Shown: positions 8,551 to 18,382 of the stretch, piece by piece
How the letters are laid out: every line of letters starts with the position of its first letter
Numbering within the stretch: the first letter of the stretch is position 1
Assembly: GCA_902777335.1 (NCBI GenBank)
Contig: CACYTF010000018.1
Location: 1 to 51,827, forward strand
Direction of reading: 5' to 3'
Source: an uncultured Eubacteriales bacterium
GTDB lineage: Bacteria; Bacillota; Clostridia; Christensenellales; Aristaeellaceae
DNA length: 51,827 nt
Notes under the pieces: model-generated
Database searches by the model: none
The model's input: the letters and a program-made list of their open reading frames with translations, nothing else
What the model was told of the DNA's origin: nothing
Made by a program: the position numbers and the translations under genes

Positions 8551-9663
8551 TCAGCCCCCTTTCGTGGTTGTCGATGGCGTAGCCTCTTCCGGCGCCGCGG
8601 CGCGCTCTTCCCTGCGGCGCTTGCGGCGCATGCGGTTGATGTGCCGCTCGAAGTCGCCGCTTGTGATCAGGTCGGCCAGCAGGTATTGCTCGAAGGCCGG
8701 CACGGTGCAGGAATAAAACCCCACCCGGCGCTCGAACAGCGGCATGAGCGCGGCGGGCAATACCATGTAGCCCACGCGGATGGAGGGCGACACGGTGCGG
8801 GAGAAGGTGTTCATGTAGATCACGCGCGCGCCGCCGGAGCGGGTGAACACGGTGTCCTCGGGCTTTCGCAGCAGCGAGAACTCCGATTCAAAGTCGTCCT
8901 CGACGATGTACCGGTCGCCCTGCGACACCCAGCGGATGTACTCCGCCCGCTTCGAGGCCGACGCCGTCACGCCCGTGGGGTAGCTTCGATAGGGCGTGAT
9001 GTGCAGCACCGACGCGCGGGTGGCGGCCAGCGCCGGGCTGCGTATGCCGTCGTGGCCCAGGGGGAGGGGATCGCAGCGCACGCCGCGGGCCTGGTAGACC
9101 CGCTCGATCTTCTCGTAGGAGGGGTGTTCGATGGCGAATTCCCGCTGGGCGCCGAGCATCTCCACCACCAGCCCGTACAGGTACTCGGAGCCCGAGCCGA
9201 TGACGATCTGGTCCGCGCCGGCTTCGATGCCCCGATTCCGGGAGAGATACCCGGCCAGCGCCCCGCGCAGCTCGGGACAGCCCGCGTTCGGCGACTTCTT
9301 CAGCATGTCCTCGCCGTAGTCGGAGATCACCCGGCGCATGGCCCGGGCCAGCACCGAGAAGGGAAAGCTCTCCTTGGGCGCGGGCGCGGTGCTCTGCCGG
9401 TGTACCCGGGGCTGCGGCTGGGCGCCGGCAAAGCCGTCGGAGCTGCGGTAGGCCACGTAGTAGCCGCTGCGAGGCCTGGATTCGGCATAGCCCTCCTCGC
9501 ACAGCAGCTCATAGCTGTGGTCCACGGTGATGGCGCTGACCCCCCGGTCCAGGGCGATCTGACGCCGGGAGGGCAGCCGCGCGCCCGCCGGCCACGCGCC
9601 GCGGGTGATCTCGTCCCGCAGGAATTCGTACAGCTTCAGGTATTCCGGCTTTTCGCTTCTCAT
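8551..9663 (-). CDS. MocR-type (GntR-aminotransferase fusion) regulator with altered PLP site
   Basis: The 370-aa protein has a GntR winged helix (about residues 1-72, with LPSRRQIALDRGVSAITV) fused to a fold-type-I aminotransferase domain. Conserved blocks ITPYRSYPTGV and IVEDDFESEF align with PdxR/GabR-type proteins. The block that should carry the Schiff-base lysine (usually GTFSK) reads YMNTFSRTVSPSIRVGY; the codon at 8797-8799 encodes Arg289, so covalent PLP binding seems lost. The ATG at 9663 is preferred; a GTG at 9693 would add ten residues. It is divergent from an ECF S component at 9768 and may control it. MocR proteins often regulate vitamin B6 or amino-acid genes. Confidence 0.88.
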   Translation of the reverse strand: MRSEKPEYLKLYEFLRDEITRGAWPAGARLPSRRQIALDRGVSAITVDHSYELLCEEGYAESRPRSGYYVAYRSSDGFAGAQPQPRVHRQSTAPAPKESFPFSVLARAMRRVISDYGEDMLKKSPNAGCPELRGALAGYLSRNRGIEAGADQIVIGSGSEYLYGLVVEMLGAQREFAIEHPSYEKIERVYQARGVRCDPLPLGHDGIRSPALAATRASVLHITPYRSYPTGVTASASKRAEYIRWVSQGDRYIVEDDFESEFSLLRKPEDTVFTRSGGARVIYMNTFSRTVSPSIRVGYMVLPAALMPLFERRVGFYSCTVPAFEQYLLADLITSGDFERHINRMRRKRRREERAAAPEEATPSTTTKGG

Positions 9664-9716
9664 TGGCCTTATATTTTTCTCCCGTTCTGGCACTTTTCAT
9701 ATTATCAAATTTAGTA

Positions 9717-9722
9717 TATACT
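9717..9722 (+). promoter_or_regulatory. probable -10 (TATACT) for the ECF S component in the mocR divergent region
   Basis: TATACT lies 46 bp before the ATG at 9768, with a poor -35 (TTTTCA, 9694-9699) at 17 bp. A weak -35 suits activator control, for instance by the divergent MocR protein. Confidence 0.4.
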
Positions 9723-9767
9723 GGGCAGCGTCAACAGTCAATAGCCAATCGACCCGGGAGGTGCCCC

Positions 9768-10337
9768 ATGAAGAAAAATAACCTGAGCGTTCTGAACATC
9801 ACCTTCATGGCCATGATGGCCGCGATGGTGTACGTGGTCACGCTGTTCCGCTTTCCGCTGCTGGGCTCAAAGGTCCACTTCGCCAACGCCGTGTGCCTGC
9901 TCAGCGGCCTGCTGCTGGGCCCGCTGCAGGGCGGCCTGGCCGCCGGCATCGGCTCGGCGCTGTACGACGCGCTGGCGGGCGGCTACGACTTTGTCAACGT
10001 GATGATCACGCTCGTCAGCAAGTTCGCGATGGCCTGGGTCTGCGGCATGATCGCCCGCGCGCCGGCGGAGCACCGGGACCGGGCGGACCGCACGGTGCTG
10101 GCCTGCGTATGCGGCGCGCTGACCTACGTGGCGCTGTACATGCTGAAGACCTTCATCTATCAGAAGCTGGTGTACGGCTTCCCGATGGACGCCGTCTGGG
10201 CGACCATGTGGGCCAAGCTGATCCCGTCGCTGATCAACGCCGCCGCCGCCGTGATTGCCGCGCCGCTGTTCTACCACGCGGTTCTGCCCGCCCTGAAGGC
10301 CAGCGGCATACTGAGGGAAATGCGAGCGGAAGAGTGA
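9768..10337 (+). CDS. ECF transporter S component (substrate unknown)
   Basis: The 189-aa integral membrane protein has about six helices and the compact Gly/Ala-rich layout of ECF S components (LLGSKVHFANAVCLLSGLLLGPLQGGLAAGIGSALYD has the family feel). It should bind a vitamin or similar micronutrient and use a shared energising module (EcfA/EcfA'/EcfT) that is not in this window. The ATG follows CCGGGAGG. Divergence from a MocR regulator makes a B6-related substrate a reasonable guess, but the sequence does not show it. A heptameric repeat begins directly at the stop codon. Confidence 0.8.
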   Translation: MKKNNLSVLNITFMAMMAAMVYVVTLFRFPLLGSKVHFANAVCLLSGLLLGPLQGGLAAGIGSALYDALAGGYDFVNVMITLVSKFAMAWVCGMIARAPAEHRDRADRTVLACVCGALTYVALYMLKTFIYQKLVYGFPMDAVWATMWAKLIPSLINAAAAVIAAPLFYHAVLPALKASGILREMRAEE

Positions 10338-10382
10338 AGAATGAATAATGAAAACTGAAAACTTAAAACTGAAGAATACAAA
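10338..10382 (+). repeat. 7-bp tandem array A (consensus near CTGAAAA/ATGAATA)
   Basis: Starting at the stop codon of the ECF gene, the sequence falls into 7-mers: GTGAAGA ATGAATA ATGAAAA, then CTGAAAA CTTAAAA CTGAAGA ATACAAA. It is purine-rich on the sense strand and degenerate, one of several 7-bp-period arrays in the window. Confidence 0.6.
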
Positions 10383-10390
10383 GCGAAAAC

Positions 10391-10412
10391 CCTGCCGACA
10401 TTCGTCGACAGG
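10391..10412 (-). terminator. terminator of the tRNA operon
   Basis: A minus-strand stem CCTGTCGAC/GTCGGCAGG with a 4-nt loop is followed by GTTTTCGCTTT; flanking bases extend the helix to 10380-10423, abutting the 3' end of tRNA-Lys. Confidence 0.75.
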
Positions 10413-10422
10413 ATTTTCGCTT

Positions 10423-10498
10423 TGGTACACCATCAGGGGCTCGAACCCTGGACACCCTGATTAAGAGTCAGGTGCTCTACCAACTGAGCTAATGGTGC
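10423..10498 (-). tRNA. tRNA-Lys(CTT)
   Basis: A 76-nt cloverleaf with encoded CCA. The acceptor GCACCAT pairs with ATGGTGT, and the anticodon loop CTCTTAA gives CTT. It is the last gene of the five-tRNA unit. Confidence 0.97.
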
Positions 10499-10501
10499 CT
10501 A

Positions 10502-10577
10502 TGGAGCGGTAGACGAGACTCGGACTCGCGACCTCCACCTTGGCAAGGTGGCGCTCTACCAACTGAGCTACTACCGC
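10502..10577 (-). tRNA. tRNA-Gly(GCC), copy 2
   Basis: A 76-nt cloverleaf with encoded CCA. The anticodon loop TTGCCAA gives GCC. It is identical in sequence to the copy at 10678-10753. Confidence 0.97.
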
Positions 10578-10585
10578 ATGGTCTA

Positions 10586-10659
10586 TGGAGCGGGTGATGG
10601 GAATCGAACCCACGTAGCCAGCTTGGAAGGCTGGAACTCTACCATTGAGTTACACCCGC
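10586..10659 (-). tRNA. tRNA-Gly(TCC)
   Basis: A 74-nt cloverleaf with encoded CCA. The anticodon loop CTTCCAA gives TCC. It sits between the two identical tRNA-Gly(GCC) genes. Confidence 0.97.
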
Positions 10660-10677
10660 ACGCTACGATGGGATGGT

Positions 10678-10753
10678 TGGAGCGGTAGACGAGACTCGGA
10701 CTCGCGACCTCCACCTTGGCAAGGTGGCGCTCTACCAACTGAGCTACTACCGC
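10678..10753 (-). tRNA. tRNA-Gly(GCC), copy 1
   Basis: A 76-nt cloverleaf with encoded CCA and anticodon GCC. It is an exact duplicate of 10502-10577, which suggests a tandem duplication around the Gly(TCC) gene. Confidence 0.97.
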
Positions 10754-10779
10754 AGATTTGTCGGCTGCGCTTTGGGGAA

Positions 10780-10864
10780 TGGTGCGGGCGAAGGGACTTG
10801 AACCCATACGCCGTTGGGCACCAGAACCTAAATCTGGCGCGTCTGCCAATTTCGCCACGCCCGC
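10780..10864 (-). tRNA. tRNA-Leu(TAG)
   Basis: An 85-nt class II tRNA with a long variable arm and encoded CCA. The anticodon loop TTTAGGT gives TAG. It is the first gene of the five-tRNA transcript. Confidence 0.97.
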
Positions 10865-10925
10865 ACAACCAGTCTGAACGCGCTGTCCGGTCGCGGGAGG
10901 TCAGTCGCGACAACCAACGCATAAC

Positions 10926-10954
10926 AGTATACCGCCGATGGCTGGATTTGTCAA
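10926..10954 (-). promoter_or_regulatory. promoter of the five-tRNA operon
   Basis: On the minus strand: TTGACA (plus 10949-10954), a 17-bp spacer and TATACT (plus 10926-10931), about 55 bp before tRNA-Leu. Confidence 0.85.
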
Positions 10955-10980
10955 TACCTGACGCGTATTAAATTCTATGG

Positions 10981-11877
10981 TCAGGCGGCCCGCTTCTCCG
11001 GCAGCTGGGCGATCACCGAGGCCGCCAGCATCAGCGCGCAGCCCAGCAGCTCCCGGGGGGAGAGGGACTGGCCCAGCAGCAGCCAGCCGCCCAGCGCGGC
11101 GAATACCGATTCCAGGCACATCAGTATCGCGGCCAGGGTGGGGTCGGTGTACTTCTGACCCACCATCTGCAGCGTGTAGCCGATGGCCCCGGAGCACACC
11201 GCCACGTACAGTATGCTGGGCCAGCAGTTCATGACGCCGTCCAGGCGGACGGTCTCAAACAGCAGCGCGGCCACGCCGGAGATCACGGCGCATACGGCGA
11301 ACTGCAGCGCGCTCAGCTTCAGCGCGTCCATGTTCGGCGCGAAGCGGGAGATCATGATGATCTGCAGCGAGAACATCAGGGCGCTGCCCAGCGTGAACAG
11401 GTCGCCGATGTTCACCGACAGGTCGGTCTGTACGCATAGCAGCACCATGCCGGTCAGCGACAGGGCCAGGCCCAGCCACAGCATCCGCCCCACGCGGCGG
11501 CCCATGAACAGCCCCAGCAGCGGCACCATCACGATGTACAGCGCCGTCACAAAGCCGGACTTCGCCGGCGTGGTGTGCACCAGGCCCACCTGCTGCAGTA
11601 TCGTCGCCAGCGCCAGGAACAGGCCGATGATGGCGCCGGGGATCAGGTGCGCCTTCCAACCGGAGTTCTCAGAAGACGCGCCGTCGCCGGAGAAGCGCCG
11701 GATCAGCGGCATCGCGGCCATCAGCACCAGAAAGGTGATGACGGAGCGCAGGAACACGAAGGTGTACGGCTGCAGGTAGCGCATGGCGGTGCTCTGGGCC
11801 GAGAAGGCCATGCCCCATATGATCGAGGTGCAGATCAGTATGAGGGATCCCTTGAGCTGACTGTTGATGGTGATCAT
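10981..11877 (-). CDS. DMT-superfamily (EamA) transporter
   Basis: The 298-aa protein has ten predicted membrane helices in two EamA repeats (N-terminal GSLILICTSIIWGMAF, second repeat around residues 150-290 with CSGAIGYTLQMVGQKYTDPTLAAILMCLE split across helices 8-9). Such proteins export amino acids, nucleotides or other metabolites; the substrate cannot be read from sequence. The only start is the ATG at 11877, directly after CGGGGAG, so the ribosome site has almost no spacer. The transcript from the extended -10 has a leader of only about 14 nt. It is monocistronic. Confidence 0.9.
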   Translation of the reverse strand: MITINSQLKGSLILICTSIIWGMAFSAQSTAMRYLQPYTFVFLRSVITFLVLMAAMPLIRRFSGDGASSENSGWKAHLIPGAIIGLFLALATILQQVGLVHTTPAKSGFVTALYIVMVPLLGLFMGRRVGRMLWLGLALSLTGMVLLCVQTDLSVNIGDLFTLGSALMFSLQIIMISRFAPNMDALKLSALQFAVCAVISGVAALLFETVRLDGVMNCWPSILYVAVCSGAIGYTLQMVGQKYTDPTLAAILMCLESVFAALGGWLLLGQSLSPRELLGCALMLAASVIAQLPEKRAA

Positions 11878-11897
11878 CTCCCCGGAGAATTTGCATA

Positions 11898-11906
11898 ATT
11901 ATACCA
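11898..11906 (-). promoter_or_regulatory. extended -10 promoter of the DMT gene
   Basis: The minus strand reads TGGTATAAT, an extended -10 (TGnTATAAT) without a good -35; the start would be about 14 nt before the ATG. Confidence 0.6.
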
Positions 11907-11964
11907 AGTGTACGTAGAGTTCCTGTTGACAGAAAATTAATTTCGAAATACCGGGCCGGACCTA

Positions 11965-11992
11965 TTGACAAATGGCTGGATATGGGTATAAT
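11965..11992 (+). promoter_or_regulatory. sigma-A promoter of clpB
   Basis: TTGACA at 11965-11970, a 16-bp spacer and TATAAT at 11987-11992. The -10 abuts the CtsR box. Confidence 0.85.
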
Positions 11993-12009
11993 AGTCAAAG
12001 AAAGTCAAA
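11993..12009 (+). promoter_or_regulatory. CtsR operator
   Basis: AGTCAAAGAAAGTCAAA is an exact tandem heptad of the CtsR consensus (RGTCAAA-N3-RGTCAAA). It covers the clpB transcription start, so CtsR bound there would block initiation until heat shock releases it. ctsR itself is not in this window. Confidence 0.9.
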
Positions 12010-12053
12010 TTGGACTTTGAACCATCACAACCCTGCGGAAAGGGGGAGAATAT

Positions 12054-14675
<2,622 letters not shown>

Positions 14676-14692
14676 CTCGAATCGGGAAGACC

Positions 14693-14749
14693 AAAATCAA
14701 GGGGACGGTTCTCTGTGTCATTGACACAGAGAACCGTCCCCCTGATTTT
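14693..14749. repeat. dispersed palindromic repeat, copy 1 (acts as clpB terminator)
   Basis: A 20-bp perfect stem (14701-14720 with 14722-14741, one-base loop) starts GGGGACGGTTCTCTGTGTCA, with outer arms AAAATCA/TGATTTT. A 51-bp stretch beginning at 14689 recurs without change at 51696-51746. The closing TGATTTT gives a U-rich 3' side, so this copy probably ends clpB transcription. The same GGGGACGGTTCTCTGTGTC palindrome is widespread between genes in Firmicutes (recalled, not checked). Confidence 0.9.
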
Positions 14750-14759
14750 GGAGGCGGGT

Positions 14760-14788
14760 TTGCCATGAAGACGGCTCTGTGTTATAAT
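14760..14788 (+). promoter_or_regulatory. promoter of the GNAT gene
   Basis: TTGCCA at 14760-14765, a 17-bp spacer and TATAAT at 14783-14788. Confidence 0.75.
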
Positions 14789-14826
14789 GATTGGCATCAC
14801 TATCCGTTTGAAAGGGGTATGCGCCC

Positions 14827-15345
14827 ATGCAGATAAAAACCGAAAGGCTGGTGCTGAGGCCGATTTGCGCCTGTGACCTGCACACGACCCACGCCTACGC
14901 CTCGGATCCGGAGAACACGAAGTACATGATGTTTCTGCCCAACGACAGCCTGGAGGAGACGGAACAATGGCTGCGGCTTTGTGAGCAGATGTGGCAAAGC
15001 GACGCGCCGCACCACCTGGAATTTGCGATAATGCTGGACGGCGCGCACATCGGCAGCGTCACGCTGTATCCGCTGGAGAACCGCACCGCGGAGCTGGGCT
15101 GGGTGCTGAACAAGCGCTGGTGGGGCCATGGCTACGCCGCCGAGGCCGCCCGTGCCGTCATCGACTACGGCCGGCGGCAGCTGGGCGCGCGCCGCTTCTT
15201 CGCCCAGTGCGACAGCGAGAACGACGCCTCCCGCCGCCTGATGGAGCGCCTGGGCATGCGCCGGGTCAGCTGTGTCGGCGGACGCAAAAACCGCTCCACA
15301 GGGGATGAGGAGCGGATGGAATTGACGTATGAGATTGTTTTTTAG
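14827..15345 (+). CDS. GNAT-family N-acetyltransferase (RimJ/RimL type)
   Basis: The 172-aa cytoplasmic protein begins MQIKTERLVLRPICACDL, typical of the RimJ/RimL acetyltransferase_3 group. It has the acetyl-CoA region NKRWWGHGYAAEAARAVIDY and the late motif NDASRRLMERLGMRR. It should transfer acetyl from acetyl-CoA to an N-terminus or small-molecule amine; the substrate is unknown. The ATG lies 9 nt after AAAGGGG. It is monocistronic, and a GGGAACA array begins at its TAG stop. Confidence 0.9.
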   Translation: MQIKTERLVLRPICACDLHTTHAYASDPENTKYMMFLPNDSLEETEQWLRLCEQMWQSDAPHHLEFAIMLDGAHIGSVTLYPLENRTAELGWVLNKRWWGHGYAAEAARAVIDYGRRQLGARRFFAQCDSENDASRRLMERLGMRRVSCVGGRKNRSTGDEERMELTYEIVF

Positions 15346-15478
15346 GGAACAGGGAACAGGGAACAGGGAATAGGGGACAGGGAACAGGGAACAGGGAACA
15401 GGGAGTAGGGGCGCCGATGCGGCGCCCGCCCGGGAGTCCGGGAGGGAACAGGGAACAGGGAACAGGGAACAGGGACCG
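15346..15478 (+). repeat. 7-bp tandem array B (GGGAACA) with embedded palindrome
   Basis: About nine GGGAACA-like 7-mers (15346-15411) start at the GNAT stop codon. A GC palindrome with core GGCGCCGATGCGGCGCC follows (about 15410-15440), then about five more GGGAACA units (15443-15476). The composite of array, TAGGGGCG palindrome and GCCCGCCCGG is seen again at 47239-47312. Confidence 0.9.
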
Positions 15479-15484
15479 GAAGCT

Positions 15485-17353
15485 TCAGTGCTTCGGGCCC
15501 CGTTCGCGTCGCTTGGATGGGCGGTCGGTGTTTTTTCGATTGCCGCGGGCGTCCGGGCGGCGGCGGTCCTGCATCGGGCGGCGAGTGCGGGTCTTCTCGG
15601 TGATTTCAAACCGACCGAGGTCGGCTCCGTCCAGCAGCCTGGCCCGGGCCTCCGGGGAGAGCTTCAGCGCGCCCCGGCGCTGCGGGGCGGGGGACTGGGC
15701 CTGGACGCGGGCAGGTGCCGGGCGGTCGGTCCTGGCCCGCGGGCGGCGGTCATACGCGCGGCCCGGGGCGGGGCGCTCGTCGCTCAGCTTCGCACGGACG
15801 GGCTGGCCGCAGATGGTCGCGCCCTGCATGGCCTTGGCGATGTCATCGGCCCGGTCCGCGGGGACGCCGACCACGGTCTTTTCGTCGTAGATTTCGATCT
15901 TGCCGATCTCGCTGCCCGGAATGTTGGCCCGCCCGGCCACGGCGCTGACCACGTGGTTCGGCGCGAGCTTCTGCCGGCGGCCGATGTTGATGACCAGCTT
16001 CCGATATAACAGACCGTCGTCGGCTTTGCGGTCCCGCTGTATGTCCGTAAGCCCGGCTTCGTTCCGGGCGAAGCAGAGCCACATGGCCGCGGAGGCGATC
16101 ATGGCGGGCTGGTGGCCCTCGGCCATCAGCTTGCCGACCATGGTCTGAAATTCCATCGGTATCTCGCCGCCCAGGGCCTCGCGCACGCGCTCGAGGCTCT
16201 TTTCGTTCTGCCGCTCACGGATCTCGGCCACGGTGGGGATCGGTATCTCCTCGGCGGCCGTGTGAACGGCGCGGCCGATGTCGCGCATGCCGAAGAACTG
16301 ACGGCGGCCGCTGCACAGCGTGATGGCGGTGCCCGCCTTGCCGGCGCGCCCCGTGCGGCCGATGCGGTGCACGTAGATATCGCTGTTTTGGGGCAGGTCG
16401 TAGTTGATCACGTAGTCGATGTCGTTCACGTCGATGCCCCGGGCCGCCACGTCGGTGGCCACCAGTATCGGGATCCGGGCTGACTTGAAGCCCTCCATCA
16501 CCCGGGTGCGCTGGCTCTGGTTCATGTCGCCGTGGATGCCCTCGCAGGAAAAGCCGCTGCGGTTCAGGTAGGACGATACCTCGTCCACCATCAGCTTGGT
16601 GTTGCAGAAGATCATCGTGCGCACCGGCTCGCGGGCGCGCAGCAACAGGTTCAGCGCGTCCAGCTTGCGGCCCATGGGCACCTCCATGAACTGCTGGCGG
16701 ATCTGATCCAGCGTCACCTTGTCGGCGTCGATTTCGATCAGCTGCGGGTCACGCATGTATTTGTCCGTCAGCTCCAGTATCGGCTGGGGCATGGTGGCGG
16801 AGAACAGCACGGTCTGGCGCGTCTCGGGCACGTCCTTCAGGATGGCCTCGATGTCCTCCCGGAAGCCCATGCTCAGCATTTCGTCCGCCTCGTCCAGCAC
16901 CACCAGCTTCACGTGGGAAAGGGACAGCGTGCCCCGGCGCATGTGGTCCATCACGCGCCCCGGCGTGCCGATGACCAGATTGGCCCGCCTCAGCTTGAAG
17001 ATCTGCCGGTCGATGGCCGCGCCGCCGTACACGTCCGCCGGCCATACGTTCAGGGTGTAGCGGATCAGCTTCTTGATCTCGTCGCAGCCCTGCTGGGCCA
17101 GCTCGCGGGTGGGGCAGAGGATCAGCACCTGCACGGTGGGCTCCGCCTCCGTGCGGTCGATCATCTCCACCGCGGGTATGGCAAAGGCCATGGTCTTGCC
17201 CGTGCCGGTCTGACTGCGCCCGATCACATCCGCGCCGCTTCGAAGCAGCGGTATGGCCTGACGCTGGATCTCGGTAGGTTCGGTAAAGCCCATGGCCTGA
17301 ACGGCGCGCAGCAGCTCGGGGCTCAGCTCAAGCGCCTCAAAATTATCCATCAT
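15485..17353 (-). CDS. DEAD-box RNA helicase with DbpA-like RNA-binding domain
   Basis: The 622-aa protein has the Q motif, motif I SQTGTGKT, motif II DEAD (VVLDEADEML), motif III SATMP and motif VI HRIGRTGRAG, so helicase domains 1 and 2 span about residues 5-370. It then has a DbpA RNA-binding domain (about 455-530, LVINIGRRQKLAPNHVVSAV) and a basic Arg-rich tail. The layout fits the CshA/DeaD group that remodels rRNA and mRNA structure, often in the cold. The ATG at 17353 overlaps the asd stop (ATGA), so it is the last gene of hom-asd-helicase. Its 3' end faces array B. Confidence 0.95.
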   Translation of the reverse strand: MMDNFEALELSPELLRAVQAMGFTEPTEIQRQAIPLLRSGADVIGRSQTGTGKTMAFAIPAVEMIDRTEAEPTVQVLILCPTRELAQQGCDEIKKLIRYTLNVWPADVYGGAAIDRQIFKLRRANLVIGTPGRVMDHMRRGTLSLSHVKLVVLDEADEMLSMGFREDIEAILKDVPETRQTVLFSATMPQPILELTDKYMRDPQLIEIDADKVTLDQIRQQFMEVPMGRKLDALNLLLRAREPVRTMIFCNTKLMVDEVSSYLNRSGFSCEGIHGDMNQSQRTRVMEGFKSARIPILVATDVAARGIDVNDIDYVINYDLPQNSDIYVHRIGRTGRAGKAGTAITLCSGRRQFFGMRDIGRAVHTAAEEIPIPTVAEIRERQNEKSLERVREALGGEIPMEFQTMVGKLMAEGHQPAMIASAAMWLCFARNEAGLTDIQRDRKADDGLLYRKLVINIGRRQKLAPNHVVSAVAGRANIPGSEIGKIEIYDEKTVVGVPADRADDIAKAMQGATICGQPVRAKLSDERPAPGRAYDRRPRARTDRPAPARVQAQSPAPQRRGALKLSPEARARLLDGADLGRFEITEKTRTRRPMQDRRRPDARGNRKNTDRPSKRRERGPKH

Positions 17354-18351
17354 TTCACCAGCAGCTCGGCGATCTGCACGGCGTTGGTCGCCGCGCCCTT
17401 GCGGATCTGGTCGCCGCAGCACCACAGGGACAGGCCTCTTTCGTCGGTCAGGTCCTCGCGGATGCGTCCGACGAACACGATGTCCTGGTTGCTGGTGTCC
17501 AGCGGCATCGGATAGATCTTGTTCTCCAGGTCGTCCACCAGGCGGCAGCCGGGGGCCTGGGCGATGGCCGCGCGGGCTTCTTCGACGCTGATCTTGCGCT
17601 GGGTGCGCAGGGTCACGCTGATGGAGTGGCTGCGCAGCACGGGCACGCGCACGCAGGTGCAGGTGACCAGAAGCTCCGGCAGGTGCATGATCTTCCGGCC
17701 CTCGTTCTGCATCTTCATCTCCTCGGTGGTGTAGCCGTTGCCGGTGTCGCTGCCGATCTGGGGGATCAGGTTAAAGGCGATCTGCCAGGGGAACACCCGG
17801 GCCTCGGGGGCCTTGCCGGCGGCGTAGTCCTTCACCTGCTGCTCCAGCTCCGCCAGCCCGCCCGCGCCCGCGCCGGACACGGCCTGATAGGTGCTGGCCA
17901 CCATGGTCTCGATCGGCGACACGCGGTTCAGGCCCGCGACGGCGGTCAGCGTGATGATGGTGGAGCAGTTGGGGTTGGAGATGATGCCGTTATGCCTGCT
18001 CACGTCCTCCGGGTTGATCTCCGGCACGATCAGCGGCACGTCGTCCGACATGCGGAAGGCGCTGGAGTTGTCCACGAACACCGCGCCGGCCTTGACGATG
18101 GCGGGGGCGAACTGCTTCGCCAGCGGGTTCTGGGCCGCGCCCAGCACGATGTCCATGCCCTCGAAGGCGGCGTCGGTGGCCTCCTCCACGGTGACGGTGC
18201 CGCTGCCGAAGGGCAGCACCATGCCCGCGCTGCGGGCGCTGGCCAGGGCCTTCAGGTGTTTGACGGGGAAGTTGCGCTCGGCCAGGACCTTCAGCATTTC
18301 GCGGCCCACGGCTCCCGTGGCGCCCAGTATGGCGACGTTGACCTTTTTCAT
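17350..18351 (-). CDS. asd: aspartate-semialdehyde dehydrogenase
   Basis: This 333-aa enzyme reduces aspartyl phosphate to aspartate semialdehyde with NADPH, the branch point to lysine, methionine and threonine. It has the N-terminal ILGATGAVGREML nucleotide-binding loop and the catalytic Cys129 in SNPNCSTI, with normal family length. The ATG at 18351 follows AGAAAGAGGG; upstream in-frame sequence belongs to the hom coding end. It starts 31 bp after hom and is overlapped by the helicase start. Confidence 0.96.
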   Translation of the reverse strand: MKKVNVAILGATGAVGREMLKVLAERNFPVKHLKALASARSAGMVLPFGSGTVTVEEATDAAFEGMDIVLGAAQNPLAKQFAPAIVKAGAVFVDNSSAFRMSDDVPLIVPEINPEDVSRHNGIISNPNCSTIITLTAVAGLNRVSPIETMVASTYQAVSGAGAGGLAELEQQVKDYAAGKAPEARVFPWQIAFNLIPQIGSDTGNGYTTEEMKMQNEGRKIMHLPELLVTCTCVRVPVLRSHSISVTLRTQRKISVEEARAAIAQAPGCRLVDDLENKIYPMPLDTSNQDIVFVGRIREDLTDERGLSLWCCGDQIRKGAATNAVQIAELLVK

Positions 18352-18382
18352 ATCGTTTGCCCTCTTTCTGTCCATGATTGGT

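Noticed and set aside
10583..10922. Several 90-110 codon ORFs over the tRNA cluster
   Set aside because: They translate tRNA genes and are artefacts of structured RNA sequence.
15346..15478. CRISPR array
   Set aside because: The unit is 7 bp with no spacers, and no cas genes are present.
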